NCBI GenBank assembly: GCA_946478965.1
Contig: CAMLDQ010000056.1
Location: forward strand, 1-13,409
Source: an uncultured Methylobacillus sp.
GTDB taxonomy: Bacteria > Pseudomonadota > Gammaproteobacteria > Burkholderiales > Methylophilaceae
DNA: 13,409 nucleotides
Direction: 5' to 3'
Part shown: piece by piece, positions 1-7,899 of the stretch
Position numbering within the stretch: the first letter of the stretch is position 1
Layout: every line of letters begins with the position of its first letter
Program-made: the position numbers and the translations under genes
The notes under the pieces: model-generated
What the model was told of the DNA's origin: nothing
What the model saw: only the letters and a program-made list of their open reading frames with translations
The model's database searches: none

Positions 1-1
1 A

Positions 2-52
2 ACGCTCCAAGACGCGCTGAGAGCCGTCAATGCCCAAATCGTTGAAGGCTAA
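2..52 (+). CDS. possible 3' end of an unidentified gene (partial)
   Basis: An open plus-strand frame enters from the left edge and ends with TAA at 50-52, reading as 16 residues that end in AQIVEG. It would stop 6 bp before the stop codon of the convergent PHA-system gene, which is typical spacing for a convergent gene pair, and its codons look like those of its neighbours. Sixteen open codons can occur by chance and no family can be recognised, so this is tentative. Confidence 0.3.
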   Translation, partial: TLQDALRAVNAQIVEG

Positions 53-58
53 GCCTGT

Positions 59-334
59 TCAGCTCAAGGTTCGGTCCAGATAATCGCCGATCGCTTGCTC
101 GATCTTTCCCCGCGCTGCCGAAAGCAGCCATGACAGGGAAACCGAAACAATAATCTCGGTTTCCTTCACGTCAATACGCCCCTTTGCCCCCGGACATTCG
201 AACTGCAATTGATTGCCCGCCCACCAGTAACGCGCGCCCAGATCCGCCTTTAATCTGTCCGCAACATCTTCCACAGCACGCTTCGCCTCCTGTTGTGCGA
301 GCGCATGGCCGCGTTTAACCTGAATTTCCGCCAT
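59..334 (-). CDS. polyhydroxyalkanoic acid system family protein (PHA granule-region type)
   Basis: A 91-residue soluble protein with no signal peptide or membrane segment. It resembles the small family found near polyhydroxyalkanoate (PHA) genes in proteobacteria: an N-terminal strand followed by an invariant-looking His (residue 10), an amphipathic helix rich in Ala, Lys and Asp (about 12-32), a Trp pair (37-38) before a strand ending in F-E-C, a Gly turn, then a C-terminal helix (about 70-90). The biochemical role of the family is not established; its gene context elsewhere suggests a link to PHA granules. The start is ATG at 334, with a GGGGA ribosome-binding site just upstream. It diverges from the efflux operon across an 80 bp gap. 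No other PHA genes are visible in the window. Confidence 0.7.
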   Translation of the reverse strand: MAEIQVKRGHALAQQEAKRAVEDVADRLKADLGARYWWAGNQLQFECPGAKGRIDVKETEIIVSVSLSWLLSAARGKIEQAIGDYLDRTLS

Positions 335-350
335 ATTTCCCCAACCAATC

Positions 351-363
351 CGGCAAATTGCCG
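351..363. repeat. 13 bp perfect palindrome, possible operator
   Basis: CGGCAA and TTGCCG form a perfect 6+1+6 inverted repeat in the only intergenic gap between the PHA-system gene and the efflux operon. Its right arm coincides with the candidate -35 box at 358-363, which is where a repressor would block transcription. No regulator gene is adjacent, so the operator role is inference. Confidence 0.3.
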
Positions 364-386
364 ATGTCCAGTGTCACATGTAATAT
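358..386 (+). promoter_or_regulatory. candidate sigma-70-like promoter for the efflux operon
   Basis: TTGCCG at 358-363 and TAATAT at 381-386 are separated by 17 bp. Each matches the sigma-70 consensus at four of six positions. Transcription would start near 392, giving a leader of about 20 nt before the TTG start at 415. The match is weak but spacing and position are right. Confidence 0.3.
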
Positions 387-414
387 CACGCTTTGCCCAT
401 TATCGGCGTAAGCC

Positions 415-1827
415 TTGAATCCCCGTCACCTATTTCTGACAGTCTCTGCAACCGCATGCCTGCTGGGCGGATGCGCGTACCAGACATATCGCGCCCAACC
501 CATTGAACCGAAAGAAGTTGCAATGCAATTTCAGGCACGCCGACCGGACAATCCTGCTCTACTGCGCTACATGGCAGACCAAGGATACCCAAGCGACGGC
601 CTCCCAATCAAGCGTTGGGGGCTGCGTGAGCTAACCCTGGCAGCGTTCTTCTACCATCCCGACCTTGCCGTCGCGCGCGCGCGTTGGCATGCGGCCCAAG
701 CCGAGCAAGTCACGGCAGGACAAAGACTCAACCCCACTATTTCCGGCAGTGGCGAGCATCATAGCCGTCACGATGGCGTTTCGCCCTGGACCATAGGGCT
801 GGCCCTTGATATACCAGTGGAAACTGGCGGCAAGAGGCAACTCAGGAGTGACCGCGCCGCCAGCCTATCGGAAGCGGCCCGCATCAATATCGGGCAAGAG
901 GCATGGAAGATTCGCAGTCGCGTCCATGCACACTTGATTGAATACCAATCGGCAATGCGCAGCCTTGAACTTTTTCAGCAGGAAGTAAGCCTGTATGAAG
1001 AAATCGTACAAATGCTACAAAAACGACGTGCGGCAGGGATGGTTTCCGACATTGAGCTTGGCGAAGCGAAACTCGCACAGCAGAAAGCGCAGCTCGAATT
1101 AGCCAATATCAAATCCCGCATGCCGGAGCTGCGTGCCGCTTTGGCCAGCGCTTCAGGTTTCCCACTGGCGGCTTTTAATGACTTGTCTCTGGAAACCGAT
1201 CTGCCCGCCCCGCCGCCCGCCAGCCAGTTGCCAGACACCGATATCCAGCGCTCGGCGCTGCTCAACCGCCTCGATATCCGTAGCGCATTGGCGCGCTATG
1301 ACGCAGCCGAAGCAAAAGTACGCTTGGAAATTGCCCGCCAGTATCCCGATCTTGTTCTCTCGCCCGGGTATAGTTTCGACCAAGGAGATAACCGTTGGTC
1401 GCTCGGTATTTCCATGATACTCGCGCTGCTTAACAAGAACGAAGGCCCGATTGCGGAAGCGAATGCGCAGCGGGAACTGGAAGCCAGGCAATTTGAAGCA
1501 CTTCAGATCCAGGTCATTGGTGAGGAGCAAGCAGCATTGGCTCACTATCGGGCCGCATTAGCCGAACAGGCGCACGCCGAAGAACTGGCCGTAGCTCAGC
1601 GCGCAATGCTCGCTCGTACTCATGCCCAATACTCGGCTGGCTATATCGACCGCCTGGAATTCACACTGGCCCGCCTGGAAACCGGCAAAGCCCAACAAAG
1701 CGAGTTGAGCGCCAGGGTGCACGCATTACAGGCCCTGTCGCAACTTGAAGATGCAATGCAGCGGCCTCTCGCCGAACCTGCTCTTTCCCTCCCCGAGCAA
1801 CAGGAATCAAAGGAAATGCAGCCATGA
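415..1827 (+). CDS. TolC-family outer-membrane efflux lipoprotein of an RND metal pump
   Basis: A 470-residue outer-membrane channel expected to form the trimeric barrel and periplasmic tunnel of a three-part RND pump. The start is TTG: an in-frame TAA lies just before it at 409-411, and starting here gives a lipoprotein signal peptide with lipobox L-G-G-C, so Cys20 would be lipidated. No strong Shine-Dalgarno sequence is seen. The body has two outer-membrane-efflux repeats, roughly 75-245 and 275-450, each with long Ala/Glu/Gln-rich helices. Residues 125-142 carry the typical strand turning into R-rich helix. Its stop overlaps the start of the membrane-fusion gene in an ATGA. The length is normal for CzcC/CusC relatives. 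The substrate cannot be told from this subunit. Confidence 0.87.
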   Translation: MNPRHLFLTVSATACLLGGCAYQTYRAQPIEPKEVAMQFQARRPDNPALLRYMADQGYPSDGLPIKRWGLRELTLAAFFYHPDLAVARARWHAAQAEQVTAGQRLNPTISGSGEHHSRHDGVSPWTIGLALDIPVETGGKRQLRSDRAASLSEAARINIGQEAWKIRSRVHAHLIEYQSAMRSLELFQQEVSLYEEIVQMLQKRRAAGMVSDIELGEAKLAQQKAQLELANIKSRMPELRAALASASGFPLAAFNDLSLETDLPAPPPASQLPDTDIQRSALLNRLDIRSALARYDAAEAKVRLEIARQYPDLVLSPGYSFDQGDNRWSLGISMILALLNKNEGPIAEANAQRELEARQFEALQIQVIGEEQAALAHYRAALAEQAHAEELAVAQRAMLARTHAQYSAGYIDRLEFTLARLETGKAQQSELSARVHALQALSQLEDAMQRPLAEPALSLPEQQESKEMQP

Positions 1828-2897
1828 ATCGAAAAGCACTCGCCATTATCGCGCTGCAGGCGATCATCATCGTCATCCTGTTCTGGCTGCTAGTGTTTTA
1901 CGGCAGGGACGAGTACGAGTCATACTCACGTAGCGATGATGAAGAAACCATCGCCACCCCACCGAGAAGCTCGACGGAAAACGGTATCACGGTCGTAACC
2001 CTGTCGGCGGAAACCCAAAACGAAAGCGGAATCGCCACCAGCCCTCTCGCCGCTGCCTCTTACCGCTCTTCGCTGTCTGCGCTGGGCAGCGTCGTCGGCA
2101 TCGAAGGCCTGGCCGAAATGCGCACCCGCTATCTGGCCGCCCTCGCAGATACAGAAGCTGCCCGGTCATCTCTGGTTAACAGCCAACAGGAATACCGACG
2201 TTTGGACCAGCTCAACCGTGATGACCATAACGTCTCGGATCGTGCCGTGGCGACTGCGGAAGCGGCATGGAAAAGCGATGCGGCCAAGCTCGCCGCGGCA
2301 GAAACAACAGCGACAGGCATTCGGGATATGCTTCGTCAGCAATGGGGAGAAACGCTGGCTTCCTGGGCGACCCAGCAGCCGGCAGGCAACCAGCTGCAAT
2401 CCTTGCTGCTGCACCGTAGCGTGCTGCTGCAAATCGCGCTTCCTTTCGACGCCCCGCCCCCCGCGGAGCGCTCTACAGTGCAAGTAGCTCCAGCCGGATC
2501 CCGCAACCACGGGATTCAAGCCCTGTTCGTATCGGCTTCGCCGCAGACTGACAATACCATTCAGGGCAATACATTCTTCTACCTCGCCCCGGCCGGCATC
2601 CTGCGCACGGGCATGCGCGTCACTGCGCACTTGCCGCCCACAGGCAAAACTGCCAACGGCATCGTTGTGCCGGCATCCTCAGTCATCTGGTATGCAGGCC
2701 TGCCCTGGGTCTACCTGAAACAGGACGCCGATCACTTTGTCCGCCGCCAGATCACGACTGAGCAGGAGACCAGCGAAGGCTGGTTCAATCCGGCCAGCGC
2801 GAACCTCAAAGTCGGCGACGCCGTGGTGACCCGCGGTGCGCAGTTGCTGCTGTCGGAAGAGTTCAAGTCCCAGATCACCAACGAGAACGAGGACTGA
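1824..2897 (+). CDS. RND efflux periplasmic adaptor (membrane-fusion protein), atypical lipoyl region
   Basis: A 357-residue adaptor expected to bridge the inner-membrane pump and the outer-membrane channel. Residues 5-26 form an uncleaved N-terminal membrane anchor. A Ser/Asp/Glu-rich linker follows, then an Ala/Glu/Arg-rich coiled coil (about 98-172), a beta-barrel region (about 195-270) and a C-terminal membrane-proximal region (about 278-345) with the familiar VVPASSV strand. The start is ATG in an ATGA overlap with the channel gene, with AAGGA at 1810-1814 as ribosome-binding site. The oddity is the first lipoyl half: the usual glycine-rich strands with the Gly-x-x-V-x-x-G-Q pattern before the hairpin are not visible, and the coiled coil begins almost directly. 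Adaptor identity rests on order in the operon, topology and the C-terminal part. Confidence 0.8.
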   Translation: MNRKALAIIALQAIIIVILFWLLVFYGRDEYESYSRSDDEETIATPPRSSTENGITVVTLSAETQNESGIATSPLAAASYRSSLSALGSVVGIEGLAEMRTRYLAALADTEAARSSLVNSQQEYRRLDQLNRDDHNVSDRAVATAEAAWKSDAAKLAAAETTATGIRDMLRQQWGETLASWATQQPAGNQLQSLLLHRSVLLQIALPFDAPPPAERSTVQVAPAGSRNHGIQALFVSASPQTDNTIQGNTFFYLAPAGILRTGMRVTAHLPPTGKTANGIVVPASSVIWYAGLPWVYLKQDADHFVRRQITTEQETSEGWFNPASANLKVGDAVVTRGAQLLLSEEFKSQITNENED

Positions 2898-2903
2898 TTC
2901 GGC

Positions 2904-5900
2904 ATGATGTCGGCCATCGTCCGCTTCGCCATTCGCTTCTACGGCGTCATCATCGGCTTGGCCAGCCTGGCCGTGCTCTACGGCCTATATAGCCTGACCA
3001 ATGCCAATCTGGACGTATTCCCGGAATTCTCGCCTACCCAGGTCGTCATCCAGACGGAATCGCCGGGATTGTCCGCAGAATTGGTGGAGTTACTGGTTAC
3101 CCAGCCGATTGAGAATAGCCTCGCCGGCACGGTCGGGATAGACACGATGCGCTCGCAGTCGATCCCCGGCTTATCCGTTGTCACGATCATTTTCAAGGAA
3201 GGCACCGACATTTACCGGAACCGCCAAGTCGTTGCCGAACGACTGGGCACTCTCTCCGGGCAATTGCCGCAGGGTATTGTGCCCAACATCACGCCGCTCA
3301 CTTCGTCTGCCAGCACGGTACTCGGCCTCGGCCTGACTTCCGACACGCGCTCGCTGATGGAACTGCGCAGCCAGGTGGACTGGACCATACGCCCGCACCT
3401 GATGGCGGTTCCCGGGGTGGCCGACGTCAATGTCTTCGGCGGCGATGTACGGCAATTACAGATACAGGTGGATCCAGACAAACTGGTACGCTACGGCTTG
3501 TCGATGCAGCAGGTGCTCGAGGCTGCCGGCCATGCGACCGGCGTGCGCGGTGCGGGCTACATCGAAAACAACAACCAGCGCATCGTCATCAGCAGCGAAG
3601 GCCAGGCGCTCACCCCGCGCCAACTGGCGGAAATGCCGGTACTGTACCGTAACGGTCTCAGCGTGCGCCTGGGCGATATCGGGCGTGTTGTCGAAGGCGC
3701 GGCCCCTTCCATTAGCGCCGCCGCCATCAATGGAACGCCAGGCGTGTATCTTTCCGTCCAGGGCCAACTCGGCGCCAATACCAAGGCCGTCACCGAGGCA
3801 CTGGAAAAAGCGCTGCGCGAGCTTGAACCCGCCCTTACCGCCGAACACATCAAGCTCTACCCGCGCCTGTTCAGGCCGGCAAATTTTATCGAGACCGCAG
3901 TCAAAGGCGTCCAGACAGACATCCTGATCGGCTCGGTGCTGGTCATCACCGTGCTGTTCCTGTTTCTCTTCAACGTCCGTACAGCGTTTATCTCGGCCAC
4001 GGCCATCCCGCTCTCGCTGCTCACAGCCATCATCGTACTCGAGTATTTTGGCATCGGGCTCAACATCATGGTACTCGGCGGTCTTGCCATCGCGTTGGGG
4101 GAAGTGGTGGACGATGCCATCATCGACACCGAGAATATCTTCCGGCGCCTGCGCGAAAACCGCTTATTGCAGGAGCCACGCCCGCTGTACAAGGTCGTAT
4201 TCGATGCGTCCATGGAAGTGCGCAGCTCGGTGGTTTACGCCACCATCATCGTGGTCATGGTCTTCCTGCCATTGCTGACACTCTCCGGTGTTGCCGGAAA
4301 AATGTTCGCCCCGCTGGGCTACGCATATATCAGTGCCATCATGGCGTCGCTGGTCGTCGCCCTCACCCTTACACCGGCCTTGTGCTACCTGATGCTCGGC
4401 AATGCCAAGCTGGAAAGCGAGGATCCGCCCTTGATCCGGCTGATCAAAAAAGGCTACATCCGCCTACTACGTCGCATCGAACAACATTCCAGAATCATCG
4501 TCGGTCTCGTGCTCCTGCTCGTCGCCCTCGGCCTGGGCATCTTGCCCCTGTTCCAGAGTCAGTTCATCCCCAATTTGCATGAAGGCCATTTCATCCTGCA
4601 CATGACGGCCGTTCCCGGAACCTCGGAGCAGGAGTCACTGCGTATCGGCGAACGGGTGGCGGATACCTTGAGAAAGATCAAGGGCGTGGAATCGGTCGCG
4701 CAGTGGGTGGGACGTGCGCAGAACGGTGCGGACACTTTCGGCACCCATTACAGCGAATACGAGGTGGAAATCGGCACCCGTTCCGGGGAGGAACAGTCCA
4801 AGATTCTCCATCAGATCCGTGAGGCCCTGTCCGGCGACGCAACCAATGCTGGCTTCCCGGGCGTGAGTTTTGCCGTCAATACCTTTCTTACCGAGCGCAT
4901 TGAAGAAACCATCTCGGGCTATGCCGCCGCTATGGTCGTCAATATCTACGGCAAGGACCTCGATGCGCTGGACCGTGATGCGCACGCCGTGGCGGCGGTA
5001 ATCTCCTCCATCCCAGGCGCATCGGACGTGCAAGTCCAGTCTCCACCCGGGACGCCCCAGCTCACGATCCGGCTGCGGCCCGAACGCCTCTCCCAATGGG
5101 GCTTGCAGCCTCTGGATGTGCTGGACAGCATTCGTGCAGCCTATGAAGGCATCCAGGTGGCCCAATCGTTCGAAGGCAACCGCATCGTCGGCGTCAATGT
5201 ACTCCTCACCCCCGAAGCGCGCAGCCATATCCTGCAGGTAGGCAATCTGCCGCTGAAGAACCCCGAAGGTCAAATCCTCCGCTTGCGCGATGTTGCCGAT
5301 ATCCTCCAGGAAAACGGGCGTTCGAAGATCCTGCACGCTGGAGCAAAGCGCGTCCAGACAGTCACCTGCAATGTCGTCAACCGCGACATAGGAAACTTCG
5401 CGCGTGAAATGCGCAAGCGGGTGCGCGAAGAAGTGGCCTTTGCTCCGGGAAACTATCCGGCGTATACCGGCGAGGCGGAAGCCCAGGCAAAGTCGCGCGA
5501 AGATCTGATCGTGCATTCACTGCTGGCCGGTGTCGGCATTTTCCTGATGCTGTACATTGCTTTCGGCCACTTGCGGAATCTGCTGCTGACGTTTGCCAAT
5601 CTCCCCTTCGCCCTGATTGGCGGCGTGCTCGCCGCCATGTTCACCGGCGGCTGGATTTCCTTGGGGTCGCTGGTCGGTTTTGTCACACTATTCGGCATCA
5701 CCCTGCGCAATTCCATCATGCTAGTATCCCATTATCAGCATCTGGTCGATGAAGAGCATATGGAATGGGGGCTGGAAACCGCCCTTAGGGGGGCTTCCGA
5801 ACGACTGCCCTCCATACTGATGACAGCGCTGGTCACCGCACTCGGCCTGCTCCCGCTGGCTGCGGGAAGCGGGCAACCAGGCCGTGAAATCGAAGGGCCG

Positions 5901-6011
5901 ATGGCCACCATCATTGTCGGTGGTCTGGTGACATCAACGATACTCAACTTGTTGATACTGCCGACACTGATGCTGCACTTCGGACGCTTTGAAAAACGCA
6001 AGCCGACATAA
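2904..6011 (+). CDS. heavy-metal-efflux (HME) type RND transporter, CzcA/CusA superfamily
   Basis: A 1035-residue inner-membrane proton antiporter, full length for the HME-RND family. Residues 12-31 are the first membrane helix; a large periplasmic loop follows (about 32-335), then helices at roughly 337-357, 360-382, 386-408, 440-462 and 470-498, a further helix at about 530-550, a second periplasmic loop to about 865, and a final helix bundle at about 870-1025. The helix-4 proton-relay segment at 392-411 reads GGLAIALGEVVDDAIIDTEN, with Asp403, Asp404, Asp408 and Glu410. This is neither the classical CzcA form (DFG...DGA...VEN) nor the CusA form. Of the three methionines that bind Cu/Ag in CusA, only the first has an evident counterpart (Met567), so Cu/Ag export is not favoured. 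The start ATG at 2904 has GAGGA upstream; ATG at 2907 is an alternative. It lies 6 bp after the adaptor gene. Confidence 0.92.
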   Translation: MMSAIVRFAIRFYGVIIGLASLAVLYGLYSLTNANLDVFPEFSPTQVVIQTESPGLSAELVELLVTQPIENSLAGTVGIDTMRSQSIPGLSVVTIIFKEGTDIYRNRQVVAERLGTLSGQLPQGIVPNITPLTSSASTVLGLGLTSDTRSLMELRSQVDWTIRPHLMAVPGVADVNVFGGDVRQLQIQVDPDKLVRYGLSMQQVLEAAGHATGVRGAGYIENNNQRIVISSEGQALTPRQLAEMPVLYRNGLSVRLGDIGRVVEGAAPSISAAAINGTPGVYLSVQGQLGANTKAVTEALEKALRELEPALTAEHIKLYPRLFRPANFIETAVKGVQTDILIGSVLVITVLFLFLFNVRTAFISATAIPLSLLTAIIVLEYFGIGLNIMVLGGLAIALGEVVDDAIIDTENIFRRLRENRLLQEPRPLYKVVFDASMEVRSSVVYATIIVVMVFLPLLTLSGVAGKMFAPLGYAYISAIMASLVVALTLTPALCYLMLGNAKLESEDPPLIRLIKKGYIRLLRRIEQHSRIIVGLVLLLVALGLGILPLFQSQFIPNLHEGHFILHMTAVPGTSEQESLRIGERVADTLRKIKGVESVAQWVGRAQNGADTFGTHYSEYEVEIGTRSGEEQSKILHQIREALSGDATNAGFPGVSFAVNTFLTERIEETISGYAAAMVVNIYGKDLDALDRDAHAVAAVISSIPGASDVQVQSPPGTPQLTIRLRPERLSQWGLQPLDVLDSIRAAYEGIQVAQSFEGNRIVGVNVLLTPEARSHILQVGNLPLKNPEGQILRLRDVADILQENGRSKILHAGAKRVQTVTCNVVNRDIGNFAREMRKRVREEVAFAPGNYPAYTGEAEAQAKSREDLIVHSLLAGVGIFLMLYIAFGHLRNLLLTFANLPFALIGGVLAAMFTGGWISLGSLVGFVTLFGITLRNSIMLVSHYQHLVDEEHMEWGLETALRGASERLPSILMTALVTALGLLPLAAGSGQPGREIEGPMATIIVGGLVTSTILNLLILPTLMLHFGRFEKRKPT

Positions 6012-6037
6012 GCCAAAAGGGAACGGGAGCACTCGGC

Positions 6038-7516
6038 ATGGATTTTCTGCCCAAGCGAAATCGAGGCAACCAACAGCTCATCTTCCTGGCATTGGGTATC
6101 TTTGTACTGCTTGATCTTTCCGTACTCGCCGGCACCTTCTGGCTTTCCTATCAAATCGCCCAGAATGCGGTGACCATCAATCTCGCCGGGCGCCAGCGCA
6201 TGCTCTCGCAGCGCATGGTCAAGGCTCTGCTGCATCTGGAACGCGCGGAATCGCCGCAATTGCAGCGGGAATCCCTGACGGAACTGCGTCTGACGTTCGA
6301 GCTCTTTGGCTCCACGCTACGGGCTTTTCGTTTCGGAGGCGGTGTCACTGGAGGAGATGGAAATCCGGCTCAGATCAGTGCCGTAACCGATCCGCAAGCG
6401 CGCGATCTCGTGCTCCGGGCAGAAGCCATTTGGAATCCTTACCGCGACAAGGTCGAGCGCGTCATCGTAGCAGGCGTCTCCGCCTCTGGCGAAACCATCA
6501 GGGCCGCCAGCGCTCAGGCCAGTCGTGACAATCTGCCTCTGCTCGACCTGATGAACTCGCTTACGACCGTACTGGAACAAAGCGCGATCAAAAAGACCAG
6601 CCGAATCCGGATGCTGCAGGTCATTACGTTCTCGCTCGCCATACTCAGCTTCATGCAGATTGTATTGATGCTCCGGCGGGAGCTGCGCATGGCCAGCCGC
6701 ACCGGAAATACGCTGAACAGCATCATGCACAAGATCAATGCGGCCATATTGCTACACGACGACCACGGCATCCTGGCTGCCAACCAGCACGCAGCCACGC
6801 TGTTCGGCTTCGATGCCGTGGCCATGATAGGCCTACCGCGCAGGGATTTGCTTTTCCTTGAAAACAACACTCTCTACGGACGTCGCCAGGATGGTTCCAC
6901 CTTCCATGCCGCCGCCCAGTACCGGGACATCGATATCGACGGGAAAATCCTGCATCTGGAAACAATCACCGATATCACCCAGCAGCATGCCATTGAACAG
7001 ACGCTCAGCTACCTGGCGTATCACGACACGCTCACCGGGCTTCCCAATCGGCTGCTATTCAACGACCGTCTGCAACAAAGCATACTTGCGGCAAAGCGGC
7101 GAGCGGGAAGCTTGGCCGTGCTGTTTGTCGACCTGGATGGATTCAAGGCGGTGAACGACACGCATGGCCACCATATTGGCGACCTGCTGCTGAAAGAAAT
7201 CGCTTCTCGTCTGCGTCAAAACCTGCGCGAAGAGGATACGGTTTCCCGCTTTGGCGGGGACGAGTTCGGCATCCTCCTGACCGCGGTGGCAAACCGGGAA
7301 GATTGCGAGAAAATCGTTACCCACCTGCTGGGCAAGCTATGCCTACCCTTTGAGGCAGGCAGTGCAATCCTGCAGCCGGCCGCCAGCATCGGTATCAGCC
7401 TCTATCCGGAAGATGGTGATGATGAAGACGAACTCCTGCACAAGGCGGATGAAGCCATGTATGCGGCAAAACGCGGCAATGCCGCCAGTTTCGCGTTCTA
7501 TCAAATCGAGCGTTAA
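6038..7516 (+). CDS. membrane-bound diguanylate cyclase with PilJ-like sensor, PAS and GGDEF domains
   Basis: A 492-residue enzyme expected to make cyclic di-GMP from two GTP at the inner membrane. Residues 13-38 and 193-212 are membrane helices enclosing a periplasmic sensor. Its start (about 44-70, containing GRQRMLSQRM) matches the type IV pili methyl-accepting N-terminal (PilJ-like) domain. A PAS-like domain follows (about 222-318), then GGDEF (about 325-490). The active-site loop GGDEF is intact at 406-410, the metal-binding strand carries VDLDGFK (Asp365, Asp367), and an inhibitory I-site RxxD (REED, 397-400) sits five residues upstream, so the enzyme is probably active and product-inhibited. 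There is no EAL domain. It follows the RND gene by 26 bp with GGGAG at 6025-6029, suggesting cotranscription. Its stop overlaps the convergent pcd stop. Confidence 0.92.
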   Translation: MDFLPKRNRGNQQLIFLALGIFVLLDLSVLAGTFWLSYQIAQNAVTINLAGRQRMLSQRMVKALLHLERAESPQLQRESLTELRLTFELFGSTLRAFRFGGGVTGGDGNPAQISAVTDPQARDLVLRAEAIWNPYRDKVERVIVAGVSASGETIRAASAQASRDNLPLLDLMNSLTTVLEQSAIKKTSRIRMLQVITFSLAILSFMQIVLMLRRELRMASRTGNTLNSIMHKINAAILLHDDHGILAANQHAATLFGFDAVAMIGLPRRDLLFLENNTLYGRRQDGSTFHAAAQYRDIDIDGKILHLETITDITQQHAIEQTLSYLAYHDTLTGLPNRLLFNDRLQQSILAAKRRAGSLAVLFVDLDGFKAVNDTHGHHIGDLLLKEIASRLRQNLREEDTVSRFGGDEFGILLTAVANREDCEKIVTHLLGKLCLPFEAGSAILQPAASIGISLYPEDGDDEDELLHKADEAMYAAKRGNAASFAFYQIER

Positions 7517-7890
7517 TCGTATTTCAGATATTTGAAGCGCTGATCGTCATTCGGTGTCCCCTCAAGCGCTCCACCTTCCAGTGCAGGCTGCCACTGGATA
7601 ACGCTTTCGATTTTCTTCGCCAGCTCGAAATCCTTGTCCGTAATACCCTTGGCCGAATGCGTGCACAATTTCACGATGACGAATGCATAGGAAACGGTCA
7701 GGTCGGGGTGATGCCAGGCGGCTTCGGCCAGGTGGCCGACCGTGCTGACAACCAGCATCGTGCTTTTCCAACTGCTGGTTTTGTATTTGCGCCGGATCCA
7801 GCCGTCCTCGTAATACCAGTGCGGCAAATCTGCCGCCAGCTTCGCCTGCAACTCGGCTTCTGAGTAAACCTTTTCGTTCGCTTTATCCAT
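7513..7890 (-). CDS. pcd: pterin-4a-carbinolamine dehydratase
   Basis: A 125-residue cytoplasmic protein of the PCD/DCoH family, which removes water from 4a-hydroxytetrahydropterins to regenerate the quinonoid dihydropterin. The signature block is present: HHP at 60-62 after E-A-A-W, followed by V-x-L-x-T-H with His78 and then GIT-x-x-D (82-87). It is slightly longer than common bacterial members (about 95-118), with a C-terminal tail after residue 100. The start is ATG at 7890 with a strong AGGAGGG site that overlaps the stop codon of the mfnE-like gene 9 bp upstream. It is the last gene of the cofactor operon. No phenylalanine hydroxylase gene, the usual partner, is adjacent, so a role in H4MPT or folate pterin chemistry is inferred from context; a pcd gene is also known in methylotroph H4MPT clusters. 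Confidence 0.88.
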   Translation of the reverse strand: MDKANEKVYSEAELQAKLAADLPHWYYEDGWIRRKYKTSSWKSTMLVVSTVGHLAEAAWHHPDLTVSYAFVIVKLCTHSAKGITDKDFELAKKIESVIQWQPALEGGALEGTPNDDQRFKYLKYD

Positions 7891-7899
7891 CTTGCCCTC

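Noticed and set aside
4635..5516. Minus-strand open frame (293 codons) inside the RND transporter gene
   Set aside because: It is antisense to a well-conserved transporter, with no recognisable motif; a shadow frame.
2904..6011. Annotation as a CusA/SilA copper-silver pump
   Set aside because: The helix-4 motif differs and two of the three CusA metal-binding methionines have no evident counterpart; substrate left open.
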